Below, one piece after another: positions 57,578-64,000 of a stretch of DNA of 64,000 nucleotides (the stretch's first letter is position 1; the number at the start of each line of letters is the position of its first letter). The DNA is taken from contig CP077641.1 in assembly GCA_019056435.1 (NCBI GenBank), positions 1,984,001 through 2,048,000 of the forward strand. Direction: 5' to 3'. A model generated the notes under the pieces. The model made no database searches and had not been told where the DNA came from. It saw nothing but the letters and a program-made list of their open reading frames with translations. The position numbers were made by a program, and so were the translations under genes. The stretch is from Stutzerimonas stutzeri (lineage in GTDB: Bacteria > Pseudomonadota > Gammaproteobacteria > Pseudomonadales > Pseudomonadaceae).

Positions 57578-58138
57578 TCACTGCGGCGGGTACTGCGAGA
57601 GCACCTTGGCGACGGTTTCGCGGAACATCCCGGCCCGCTCGCTCGGGCTGCCAGGATCCTCTCGCAGGACCTGCTCGGCACTGCCGCGCCAGACCAGCTT
57701 GCCGTCGTCGGCGTCGTAGAAGTCCACCTGCAGCGTACCGACCTGGTAGTGGATGGTGCGGGTGTCGGTGTACATCGGTCCGCCCCAGAAGCCATGCCAT
57801 GGGCTGCCCCAGGCGCCCATGGAGGAGGTGGTGTACTGCTGGGTGCGGTCATCGACGATGAACCAGGCCTGTACACGCAGATCCGGCGCGTTGCCGGCGG
57901 TGGCCGGTCGGAGGCCGCGCTGGTCGAGCTGCTCGCTGACGGCGCTGCGAATGCGCTGCTCGGTCAGGTCGCTCTTGATGCGCGGGTCGTCGGGGCGGTA
58001 CTGCAGCGCGGGCTCTTTCCAGGCCCAGCTGCGATAGGCCGAAAAGTCGCGCTGCGGGTCGAAATCGCGTTGCACCTGGGTGCTCTGGCAAGCGGCCAGC
58101 AGCAACAACAGGGGAAGCATCAACAGTTGCCGAAACAT
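57578..58138 (-). CDS. DUF4136 lipoprotein (first copy)
   Basis: A 186-residue outer-membrane or periplasmic lipoprotein with lipobox Cys17 (LLLLAACQS). The DUF4136 domain shows DFSAYRSWAWKEPA, RIRSAVSEQLDQRGLRPAT, PDLRVQAWFIVDDRTQQYTT and a C-terminal LVWRGSAEQVLRE. A Gly/Trp-rich loop (WGSPWHGFWGGP) is typical. AGGAG precedes the ATG at 58138. It lies 28 bases behind a second, related DUF4136 gene, an apparent tandem duplication. Function unknown. Confidence 0.85.
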   Translation of the reverse strand: MFRQLLMLPLLLLLAACQSTQVQRDFDPQRDFSAYRSWAWKEPALQYRPDDPRIKSDLTEQRIRSAVSEQLDQRGLRPATAGNAPDLRVQAWFIVDDRTQQYTTSSMGAWGSPWHGFWGGPMYTDTRTIHYQVGTLQVDFYDADDGKLVWRGSAEQVLREDPGSPSERAGMFRETVAKVLSQYPPQ

Positions 58139-58166
58139 CTTGGTTCTCCTGAAAAATTGCTGCGTT

Positions 58167-58778
58167 TCAGCGCGGCGGGTAATCGGCCAGTACACGGTTC
58201 ACTGCGTCACGGGTGGCGTCTTTGCGTTCGGCCTGATTACCACCGCTGCGCGATTCGGCACGGTTGCTCCACACCGGTTGGCCAGAGGCCGCGTCGAACA
58301 ACTGGATGCGCACCGAGACCACCTCTTCTTCGTAATTGCGCACGATGGGAGCGCTGGCGCCGATGCCGATTCCGGTACCGTATCCATGGCCGTAACTGCC
58401 GTAGCGGCCCGCACCGACACGGGTGCCATAGTCATCGTAGACCTGCCGCACACGCGTCTCCATCTGTGCGGAGGCGCTGACCTGCACGTCGCCGCGATCC
58501 CCTTGCGGCGCCGGTCGCAGGCCCCGTTGATCGAGGGCGCCGGCGACCATTTCCTGCAGTTCTTCACCGCTGATCGAGGCCGTGCCCGCTGGCGGGCTGC
58601 GCCAGCTCCAGTGCTGGTAGCTGGAGAAGTCCCGTGGCGCGGCCGGGTAGGTGGGCGCCTGGATCTGTTCCACCGGAGGGGCGGGCGGGATCGGCGCCGA
58701 TTCGTCGGTATAGGGGTTCTGGCTCTGGCAGGCCGCGAGTGTCAGGCAGAGCAAGGGTAAAAACGCGCGGGTCGACAT
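58167..58778 (-). CDS. DUF4136 lipoprotein (second copy)
   Basis: A 203-residue lipoprotein with lipobox Cys17 (LTLAACQS). It has the same DUF4136 architecture as the downstream gene (DFSSYQHWSWRSPP, EMVAGALDQRGLRPAPQG, DVQVSASAQMETRVRQVYDD) but a longer Pro-rich N-terminal segment and a Gly/Tyr-rich loop (GRYGSYGHGYGTGIGIG). GGAGG precedes the ATG. The two genes diverge considerably, so the duplication is old. Confidence 0.85.
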   Translation of the reverse strand: MSTRAFLPLLCLTLAACQSQNPYTDESAPIPPAPPVEQIQAPTYPAAPRDFSSYQHWSWRSPPAGTASISGEELQEMVAGALDQRGLRPAPQGDRGDVQVSASAQMETRVRQVYDDYGTRVGAGRYGSYGHGYGTGIGIGASAPIVRNYEEEVVSVRIQLFDAASGQPVWSNRAESRSGGNQAERKDATRDAVNRVLADYPPR

Positions 58779-58796
58779 GGAAACCTCCCGGCCGGC

Positions 58797-59546
58797 TCAG
58801 CGTGGCCGGCACAACCAGTGCAGATAGCGCCCGAGGCCGGCGAAGGTGGGATGGCGGCGGTAGGCCAGTTCCATCTCGATGAGGTCGGCCGGCTCGGTGC
58901 GGGCCTGGAAATCGGCGGGCATGTAGTCATGGAAAACGCGCACGCCACTGCTGGATTCGACCTGCCAGTGCGGCGCGAGTTGCGCGGCCAGTTCGCGTGG
59001 GTCCAGCGGTTGCTGAGGCGTCAGGCTCTGCCGTTCGCCGGCATAGGTCTGGCTGCGCAGCTTCTTGAAGTGGCCCTTGAGCAGGTTGCGGTAGATCAGC
59101 GCATCGCGATTGTAGAAGGCCAGTGACAGCCAGCCATCGGCCGCGGTCAGGCGGTGCAGCACCGGCAGGATCGCCTTGGGCTCGGCGAGCCACTCCAGCA
59201 CGGCGTGGCAGATGACCAGGTCGAAGCAGCCGTCGACATGCGCTTCCACCTCCTGCCAGGGCGCCTGGATGAAGGTGGCCTGTTGGCCGGCTGCGGCGAA
59301 CTGTTGGCGGGCGCCTTGCAGCATCGGCTCGGCGGGCTCGGCGAGGGTGACCGCATGGCCCTGCTGCGCCAGCCAGAGGCTCATATGGCCGAGCCCGGCG
59401 CCGATGTCCAGCACCCGCAGCGGGCGCGGCGGCAGGATCTCGGCCAGGTCGGCCTGCAGCACGGCCAGGCGGATCGTGCCCTTGGCGCCGCCGTAGATCT
59501 TCTCGGCGAAACGCGTCGCCAGCTCGTCGAAATGGCGGTCGCTCAT
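58797..59546 (-). CDS. cmoM: tRNA uridine-34 5-carboxymethoxy methyltransferase CmoM
   Basis: A 249-residue class I SAM methyltransferase beginning MSDRHFDELATRFAEKIYGG, the CmoM signature. Motif I is LRVLDIGAGLGHMSLWLAQ, followed by LAEPAEPMLQGARQQFA and LVICHAVLEWLAEP. CmoM converts cmo5U to mcmo5U in wobble position 34 of certain tRNAs. I chose the ATG at 59546, which fits the family; longer upstream in-frame sequence runs over the MazG-like gene. It overlaps the MazG-like gene by four bases, suggesting co-translation. Confidence 0.9.
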   Translation of the reverse strand: MSDRHFDELATRFAEKIYGGAKGTIRLAVLQADLAEILPPRPLRVLDIGAGLGHMSLWLAQQGHAVTLAEPAEPMLQGARQQFAAAGQQATFIQAPWQEVEAHVDGCFDLVICHAVLEWLAEPKAILPVLHRLTAADGWLSLAFYNRDALIYRNLLKGHFKKLRSQTYAGERQSLTPQQPLDPRELAAQLAPHWQVESSSGVRVFHDYMPADFQARTEPADLIEMELAYRRHPTFAGLGRYLHWLCRPR

Positions 59547-59848
59547 CGGACGAAGCGCCGCTCGTTGTCGGCCAGCTTGTCCAGCAGCGCCTGTTCCATG
59601 TCGATGCCCAGCTCGCTGCACATCAGCAGCAGGTACATGAGGATGTCGCCGACCTCCTGGCCAGCGTGCTCGAGCTTGTCGGCCGATAGCTGGCGCGACT
59701 CGTCCTCGGTCTGCCACTGGAAGATTTCCACCAGCTCGGCCATTTCCACACTGGCGGCCATGGCGAGGTTCTTCGGGCTATGAAAGCGCTGCCAGTCGTT
59801 GCGATCGCGGATCGCATGCAGGCGCTGGGTGATCTGTTCGATGTTCAT
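59543..59848 (-). CDS. MazG-like nucleotide pyrophosphohydrolase
   Basis: A 101-residue small all-alpha NTP pyrophosphohydrolase. The MazG-type metal motif is complete: FHSPKNLAMAASVEMAELVE, then HAGQEVGDILMYLLLMC, giving the ExxE...ExxD set. The size fits the dCTPase/RS21-C6 group that removes non-canonical or excess dNTPs. The ATG at 59848 gives MNIEQITQRLHAIRDRN; an upstream TTG at 59878 could add ten residues. It overlaps cmoM by four bases. Confidence 0.88.
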   Translation of the reverse strand: MNIEQITQRLHAIRDRNDWQRFHSPKNLAMAASVEMAELVEIFQWQTEDESRQLSADKLEHAGQEVGDILMYLLLMCSELGIDMEQALLDKLADNERRFVR

Positions 59849-59913
59849 CAGGGAGGCGGGCTGTTCGAAAGACGACAAGCTTCCGCCAGTGCGTCGGCGC
59901 CCGCAAGAGGGCG

Positions 59914-60903
59914 TCAGCTGCGGCGGACCTTCAGCTCGCGCTCGATGGCGATCACGCCGGGGCGGTAGTCGCCCTGTTCGATGGCGCGAATGGCCTGCTC
60001 CAGCACCTGCTCGGCGATCTGCGCGTGCTGCTGGGAAATCGCGTTGACCCGGATCGGCAGGAAATCCAACAACTGCGCATCACCGAAGGTGCCCAGCCGC
60101 AGCTGTTCGGGCCAGAGCAGGTCGCGCTCGCGCAGCGCGTCGAACACGCCTTCCAGCAGCACGTAGGCAGTGGTGATCAGCGCATCGGGCAGCGGGCCGC
60201 GCTCGAGCAGGGCGAGCATCTGCGCGCGGCCGCAGGCGCGGCTGAACTGCTCGGCACGCAGGATGCTGACCGGCCCGCGGTGCTGCGCCAGTGCCTGCTG
60301 GAACCCTTCCTCGCGCTGCTGGCTGATGCGCAGCGCCGGGCGCGCGCTGATCAGGGCGACATGCGCCTCGGGCGGCACGTCCAGCGAGCGGGTCAGCTGC
60401 GCGCCGGCTTCGCGGTCGTCGCTGACCACCGAACAGAAGTGCTCGGCATCCAGCGCACGGTCCAGCGCGATCACCGGCGTGCCGGTCGCCTGGACCTTGC
60501 GGTACCCGGCATCGTCCGCCGGCAGGCAGCTGGCGACGATCAGCGCATCGCAGCGTCGCGAGCGCAGCACCTGGATGACCTGGCGCTCGGTGTCCGGCTC
60601 GTCGTCGGTCCCGGCGATCAGCAACTGGTAACCGCGCTGTCGCGCACGCTGCTCGAGCAGCTTGGCCAGGCGTGCATAGCTGGGGTTTTCCAGGTCCGGC
60701 ACGATGAAACCGAGCGTCCGGGACTGCCCGCGGCGCAGCCCGGCGGCCTGCTGGTCGAGCTGAAAACCCTGCTGCTCGGCGACCGCCAGCACGCGCTCGA
60801 CCGTGGCTGGGCTGATCCGTCGCTGCGCGGCCTTGCCGTTGAGCACGTAGCTGGCGGTGGTTACCGAAACGTTGGCGAGGCGGGCGATGTCGGTCAGTTT
60901 CAA
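59914..60903 (-). CDS. fruR: catabolite repressor/activator Cra (FruR)
   Basis: A 329-residue LacI-family regulator. The HTH is MKLTDIARLANVSVTTASYV with the hinge NGKAAQRRISPATVERVLAV, matching E. coli FruR closely. The sugar-binding domain has LGFIVPDLENPSYARLAKLL and GYQLLIAGTDDEPDTERQ, which are FruR signatures. It senses fructose-1-phosphate and controls fructose PTS and central carbon genes. The start codon is TTG. It is divergent from fruB with a perfect Cra palindrome between them. Confidence 0.93.
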   Translation of the reverse strand: MKLTDIARLANVSVTTASYVLNGKAAQRRISPATVERVLAVAEQQGFQLDQQAAGLRRGQSRTLGFIVPDLENPSYARLAKLLEQRARQRGYQLLIAGTDDEPDTERQVIQVLRSRRCDALIVASCLPADDAGYRKVQATGTPVIALDRALDAEHFCSVVSDDREAGAQLTRSLDVPPEAHVALISARPALRISQQREEGFQQALAQHRGPVSILRAEQFSRACGRAQMLALLERGPLPDALITTAYVLLEGVFDALRERDLLWPEQLRLGTFGDAQLLDFLPIRVNAISQQHAQIAEQVLEQAIRAIEQGDYRPGVIAIERELKVRRS

Positions 60904-60976
60904 CTGGGGGCCTAAGACGGGTGGTATGAACTCGGGCTTCTAGAATTACCCAATATTGCGTAATGTGCCAGCCTTG

Positions 60977-60992
60977 GCTGAAACGTTTCAGC
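60977..60992. promoter_or_regulatory. Cra/FruR operator between fruR and fruB
   Basis: GCTGAAACGTTTCAGC is a perfect 16-base palindrome containing TGAAACGTTTCA, the Cra consensus. It lies about 90 bases before fruB and 75 bases before fruR, so one dimer could repress both. Confidence 0.9.
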
Positions 60993-61081
60993 AGCTTTCA
61001 GGTCTGAAGCGCCAGCCCAGGATTCGGGCAATGCCGGCGCACCGTCGGCCACAACAATCGCGAGCCCCGCAGGAGTTCTCC

Positions 61082-63964
61082 ATGCTTGAGTTGAACGCGC
61101 AGCACATCCACATGCATCAGGTCGCGGCGGACAAACCGGCCGCGCTGGCCCTGCTCGGCGAGGTGCTGGTCGCCGACGGGCTGGTGGCGCCCGGTTACCT
61201 CGACGGCTTGCGCGCACGCGAAGCCCAGGGCTCGACCTTTCTCGGCCAGGGCATCGCGATTCCCCATGGCACCCCGGAAACCCGCGATCAGGTGTTCACC
61301 ACGGGCGTGCGGCTGCTGCATTTTCCGGAGGGCGTCGACTGGGGCAACGGCCAGCAGGTCCACCTCGCCATCGGCATCGCCGCGCGTTCCGACGAGCATC
61401 TGCGTCTGCTGCAGCTGCTGACCCGCGCCCTCGGCGAGGGCGACCTCAGTGAGGCGCTGCAGAGCGCCGAAAGCCCCGAGGCGATCATCGCGCTGCTGCA
61501 GGGCGCGCCGCAGGAACTGGCGCTCGATGGCGAACTGGTGGGGCTGGGCGTTGCTGCCGAGGACTTTGATGAGCTGGCCTGGCAGGGCGTCAAGCTACTC
61601 AAGCGCGCCGAGTGCGTGGTCTCCGGCTTCAATGCCGGGCTCGCGCTCGACCAGGCCTTGCCGCTGGGTGAGGGCCTCTGGTGGCTGAGCAGCGAGCAGT
61701 CGGTGCAGCGACCGGGGCTGGCGTTCGTCACACCCGCCGCGTCGCTGGATCACCATGGCCAGCCGCTCAACGGCCTGTTCGTGCTGGCCAGCCTCGGCGA
61801 AGCGCACCGGGCGATGCTCGAGCGCCTGTGCAACCTGCTGATCGAAGGGCGCGGCGCGGAGCTGAGCCAGGCGACCTCCAGTCGCACAGTGCTCGAAGCC
61901 CTGGGCGGCGACGTGCCGGCGGACTGGCCGAGCGCCCGGGTGCCGCTGGCCAATGCCCACGGCCTACACGCACGGCCCGCCAAGGTGCTGACCGAGGTCG
62001 CACAGGCTTTCGCTGGCGAGATCCGGGTGCGCCTGGCCGGCAGTCAGAGCGCGGGGGTGTCGGCCAAGAGCCTGAGCAAGCTGCTGGCGATGGGCTCGCA
62101 TCGTGGGCAGGTGCTGGAGTTTATCGCCGAGCCCTCGATCGCCGATGATGCGCTGCCGGCATTGGTGCGCGCGGTAGAAGAAGGGCTCGGCGAGGAAATC
62201 GAGCCGCTGCCAGCCGGCGGGGAACCGGCGGAGCAGCCAGCTGCCACCGTGCAACTGAATGAAGCCGCCCAGGACGTGCCCGCCCTGCGGGCCGGCGAGC
62301 AGGTCATCGGCATCGCCGCCTCGCCCGGCATCGCCATCGGCCCGGTACTGGTGCGCAAGCCGCAGGCGATCGACTATCCGCGGCGCGGCGAATCGCCCGC
62401 CGTCGAGCTGCAGCGGCTCGACGCGGCGCTGGACAAGGTGTTCGCCGAAATCGGCACGCTGATCGCGCAGAGCCAGGTCGCCAGCATCCGCGACATCTTC
62501 ACCACTCACCAGGCCATGCTCAGGGATCCCGCCCTGCGCGAAGAGGTGCAGGTGCGCCTGCAGAAAGGCCTCAGCGCCGAAGCGGCCTGGATGGAGGAAA
62601 TCGAAAGCGCGGCGCAGCAGCAGGAGGCGCTGCATGACCAGCTGCTCGCCGAGCGTGCGGCTGACCTGCGCGACGTGGGCCGCCGCGTGCTGGCCTGCCT
62701 GGCCGGTGTCGAAGCCGAGCAGGCCCCGGACGAGCCCTACATTCTGGTGATGGACGAGGTGGCGCCGTCGGACGTCGCCACCCTCAATGCCCAGCGCGTC
62801 GCCGGCATTCTCACTGCCGGCGGCGGCGCCACCTCGCACAGCGCCATCATTGCCCGGGCGTTGGGTATTCCGGCCATCGTCGGCGCCGGGCCCGGTGTGC
62901 TCGGCCTGGCGCCCAACACCCTGCTGCTGCTCGATGGCGAGCGCGGCGAGCTGCTGGTGGCGCCGAGCGATACGCGGCTTGATGAGGCCCGGCGTGAGCG
63001 CGCCGCGCGGGAGGAACGCAAGCGCCTGGCCCATGAGCGACGTCTGGAGCCGGCGATCACCCGTGACGGCCATCCGGTGGAGATCGCTGCCAACATCGGC
63101 GCCGCTGGCGAGACGCCCGAGGCGGTGGCGCTCGGTGCCGAGGGCATCGGCCTGCTGCGCACCGAGCTGGTGTTCATGAACCACGCTCAGGCGCCGGATC
63201 AGGCGACCCAGGAAGCCGAATACCGCCGTGTACTGGAAGCCCTCGAAGGCCGGCCCCTGGTGGTGCGCACGCTCGATGTCGGCGGCGACAAGCCGCTGCC
63301 GTACTGGCCGATGCCGGCCGAGGAGAACCCCTTCCTCGGCGTGCGCGGCATTCGCCTGAGCCTGCAACGCCCGGACATTCTCGAAACCCAGCTGCGTGCC
63401 TTGCTGGCATCCGCCGACGGCCGGCCGCTGCGGATCATGTTTCCCATGGTCGGCAATATCGAGGAATGGCGCACCGCCAAGGCGCTGGTCGATCGCCTGC
63501 GCGTCGAACTGCCGGTGGCCGACCTGCAGGTGGGCATCATGATCGAGATCCCGTCCGCCGCGCTGATCGCGCCGGTGCTGGCGCAGGAAGTCGATTTCTT
63601 CAGCATCGGCACCAACGATCTGACGCAGTACACGCTGGCCATCGACCGTGGCCACCCGACGCTGTCCGGCCAGGCCGATGGGCTGCACCCGGCCGTGTTG
63701 CGCCTGATCGGCATGACGGTGGAAGCCGCCCATGCGCAGGGCAAATGGGTCGGCGTCTGCGGCGAGCTGGCCGCCGATGCGCTGGCGATACCCATGCTGG
63801 TGGGGCTGGGCGTTGATGAGTTGAGCGTGTCGGCGCGCAGCATCGCGCTGGTCAAGGCGCGGGTGCGCGAGCTGGACTTCGCCGCCTGCCAGAGGCTGGC
63901 TCAGCAGGCCCTGATGTTGCCCGGCGCCCATGAAGTGCGCGCCTTCGTCGGGGAGCACTGCTGA
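61082..63964 (+). CDS. fruB: fructose PTS multiphosphoryl protein FruB (EIIA-HPr-EI)
   Basis: A 960-residue fusion that carries phosphate from PEP to the fructose EIIBC permease. EIIA occupies about 1-150 with His62 (IPHGTPETR). HPr lies near 283-370 with His296 (ANAHGLHARPAK). Enzyme I follows, with phospho-His586 (GGGATSHSAIIARALGIPAI), the PEP-binding RTLDVGGDKPLPYW, FFSIGTNDLTQYTLAIDRGH, and the C-terminal GVCGELAAD. All three active His residues are present. AGGAG precedes the ATG at 61082. It overlaps fruK by one base. Confidence 0.95.
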   Translation: MLELNAQHIHMHQVAADKPAALALLGEVLVADGLVAPGYLDGLRAREAQGSTFLGQGIAIPHGTPETRDQVFTTGVRLLHFPEGVDWGNGQQVHLAIGIAARSDEHLRLLQLLTRALGEGDLSEALQSAESPEAIIALLQGAPQELALDGELVGLGVAAEDFDELAWQGVKLLKRAECVVSGFNAGLALDQALPLGEGLWWLSSEQSVQRPGLAFVTPAASLDHHGQPLNGLFVLASLGEAHRAMLERLCNLLIEGRGAELSQATSSRTVLEALGGDVPADWPSARVPLANAHGLHARPAKVLTEVAQAFAGEIRVRLAGSQSAGVSAKSLSKLLAMGSHRGQVLEFIAEPSIADDALPALVRAVEEGLGEEIEPLPAGGEPAEQPAATVQLNEAAQDVPALRAGEQVIGIAASPGIAIGPVLVRKPQAIDYPRRGESPAVELQRLDAALDKVFAEIGTLIAQSQVASIRDIFTTHQAMLRDPALREEVQVRLQKGLSAEAAWMEEIESAAQQQEALHDQLLAERAADLRDVGRRVLACLAGVEAEQAPDEPYILVMDEVAPSDVATLNAQRVAGILTAGGGATSHSAIIARALGIPAIVGAGPGVLGLAPNTLLLLDGERGELLVAPSDTRLDEARRERAAREERKRLAHERRLEPAITRDGHPVEIAANIGAAGETPEAVALGAEGIGLLRTELVFMNHAQAPDQATQEAEYRRVLEALEGRPLVVRTLDVGGDKPLPYWPMPAEENPFLGVRGIRLSLQRPDILETQLRALLASADGRPLRIMFPMVGNIEEWRTAKALVDRLRVELPVADLQVGIMIEIPSAALIAPVLAQEVDFFSIGTNDLTQYTLAIDRGHPTLSGQADGLHPAVLRLIGMTVEAAHAQGKWVGVCGELAADALAIPMLVGLGVDELSVSARSIALVKARVRELDFAACQRLAQQALMLPGAHEVRAFVGEHC

Positions 63965-64000
63965 TGGCGCGCGTGCTGACCGTTACCCTCAATCCCGCGC
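63964..64000 (+). CDS. fruK: 1-phosphofructokinase FruK (3' end outside window)
   Basis: Only the first 12 codons are present, MARVLTVTLNPA, the opening strand of PfkB-type 1-phosphofructokinases, which phosphorylate fructose-1-phosphate to fructose-1,6-bisphosphate. The ATG at 63964 shares its A with the fruB stop (TGATG), so translation is coupled. The fruA EIIBC gene would be expected beyond the window. Confidence 0.85.
   Translation, partial: MARVLTVTLNPA

Noticed and set aside
61964..63958. 664-codon open frame antisense to fruB
   Set aside because: Mirror of a strongly conserved PTS gene with intact active sites; no domain in the antisense translation.

Overview
The window comes from a GC-rich gammaproteobacterium. 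Gene content and residue-level matches point to a pseudomonad of the Pseudomonas stutzeri group (Stutzerimonas). Supporting features are an AmpE end, a PA4780-like RIO kinase, a heme-less FtnA-type bacterioferritin, a Zur-boxed dksA2-zigA operon, a Cra/FruR-fruB locus, and an integron cassette array whose repeated attC sites resemble those described from P. stutzeri. No rRNA, tRNA or CRISPR was recognised. The genus assignment is inference from gene content.

Layout. 1-7.2 kb: end of ampE, a chemoreceptor with a FliA-type promoter, a DUF5872/DUF3140 protein, TatD hydrolase, Ada-like DNA repair, RIO kinase. 7.2-12.8 kb: tripartite RND efflux operon (adaptor, pump, outer-membrane factor) on the minus strand. 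13-17.2 kb: ftnA, a second chemoreceptor, mqo. 17.4-20.7 kb: copper homeostasis (copA-cueR divergent from copZ, each with a CueR-like box). 20.7-25.8 kb: TetR regulator/Bcr-type MFS pair, quinone oxidoreductase/LysR pair, adenine/adenosine deaminase. 25.8-30.6 kb: AT-rich gap with DnaA boxes, YigZ, a Cys-rich copper-storage protein, the Zur-type dksA2-zigA-DUF1826 operon, RutR. 30.6-36.4 kb: isochorismatase remnant, VOC protein, nitrilase-family hydrolase, MFS, GlxA- and AraC-type regulators, AhpD-like protein. 36.6-38.3 kb: CNNM/CBS membrane protein followed by five tandem copies of a ~130-bp REP-pair unit. 38.3-43.1 kb: phytase-like secreted protein, aldose dehydrogenase, glyoxalase-like protein, methyltransferase. 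43.2-48.2 kb: integron with seven cassettes, attI and a broken intI. 48.4-59.9 kb: sorbosone dehydrogenase/DUF2231 pair, NYN protein, AGCS symporter, MATE pump, two DUF4136 lipoproteins, CmoM, MazG-like protein. 59.9-64 kb: fruR facing fruB-fruK, with a perfect Cra palindrome between them.

The integron is the main accessory region. Cassette genes run leftwards from an attI next to a truncated, frameshifted integrase. The five cassettes nearest intI share almost identical ~76-bp attC sites, and the two distal ones (leucine-rich protein, DHFR/RibD-like reductase) carry different attC types. Most cassette products match no family I recognise.

A caution applies to the whole window. Twelve genes carry about seventeen one- or two-base indels, mostly at homopolymer runs, while their reading frames are otherwise conserved on both sides. 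This looks more like sequencing or assembly error than decay. Such genes are listed as pseudogenes over their full inferred extents, with the position of each break.
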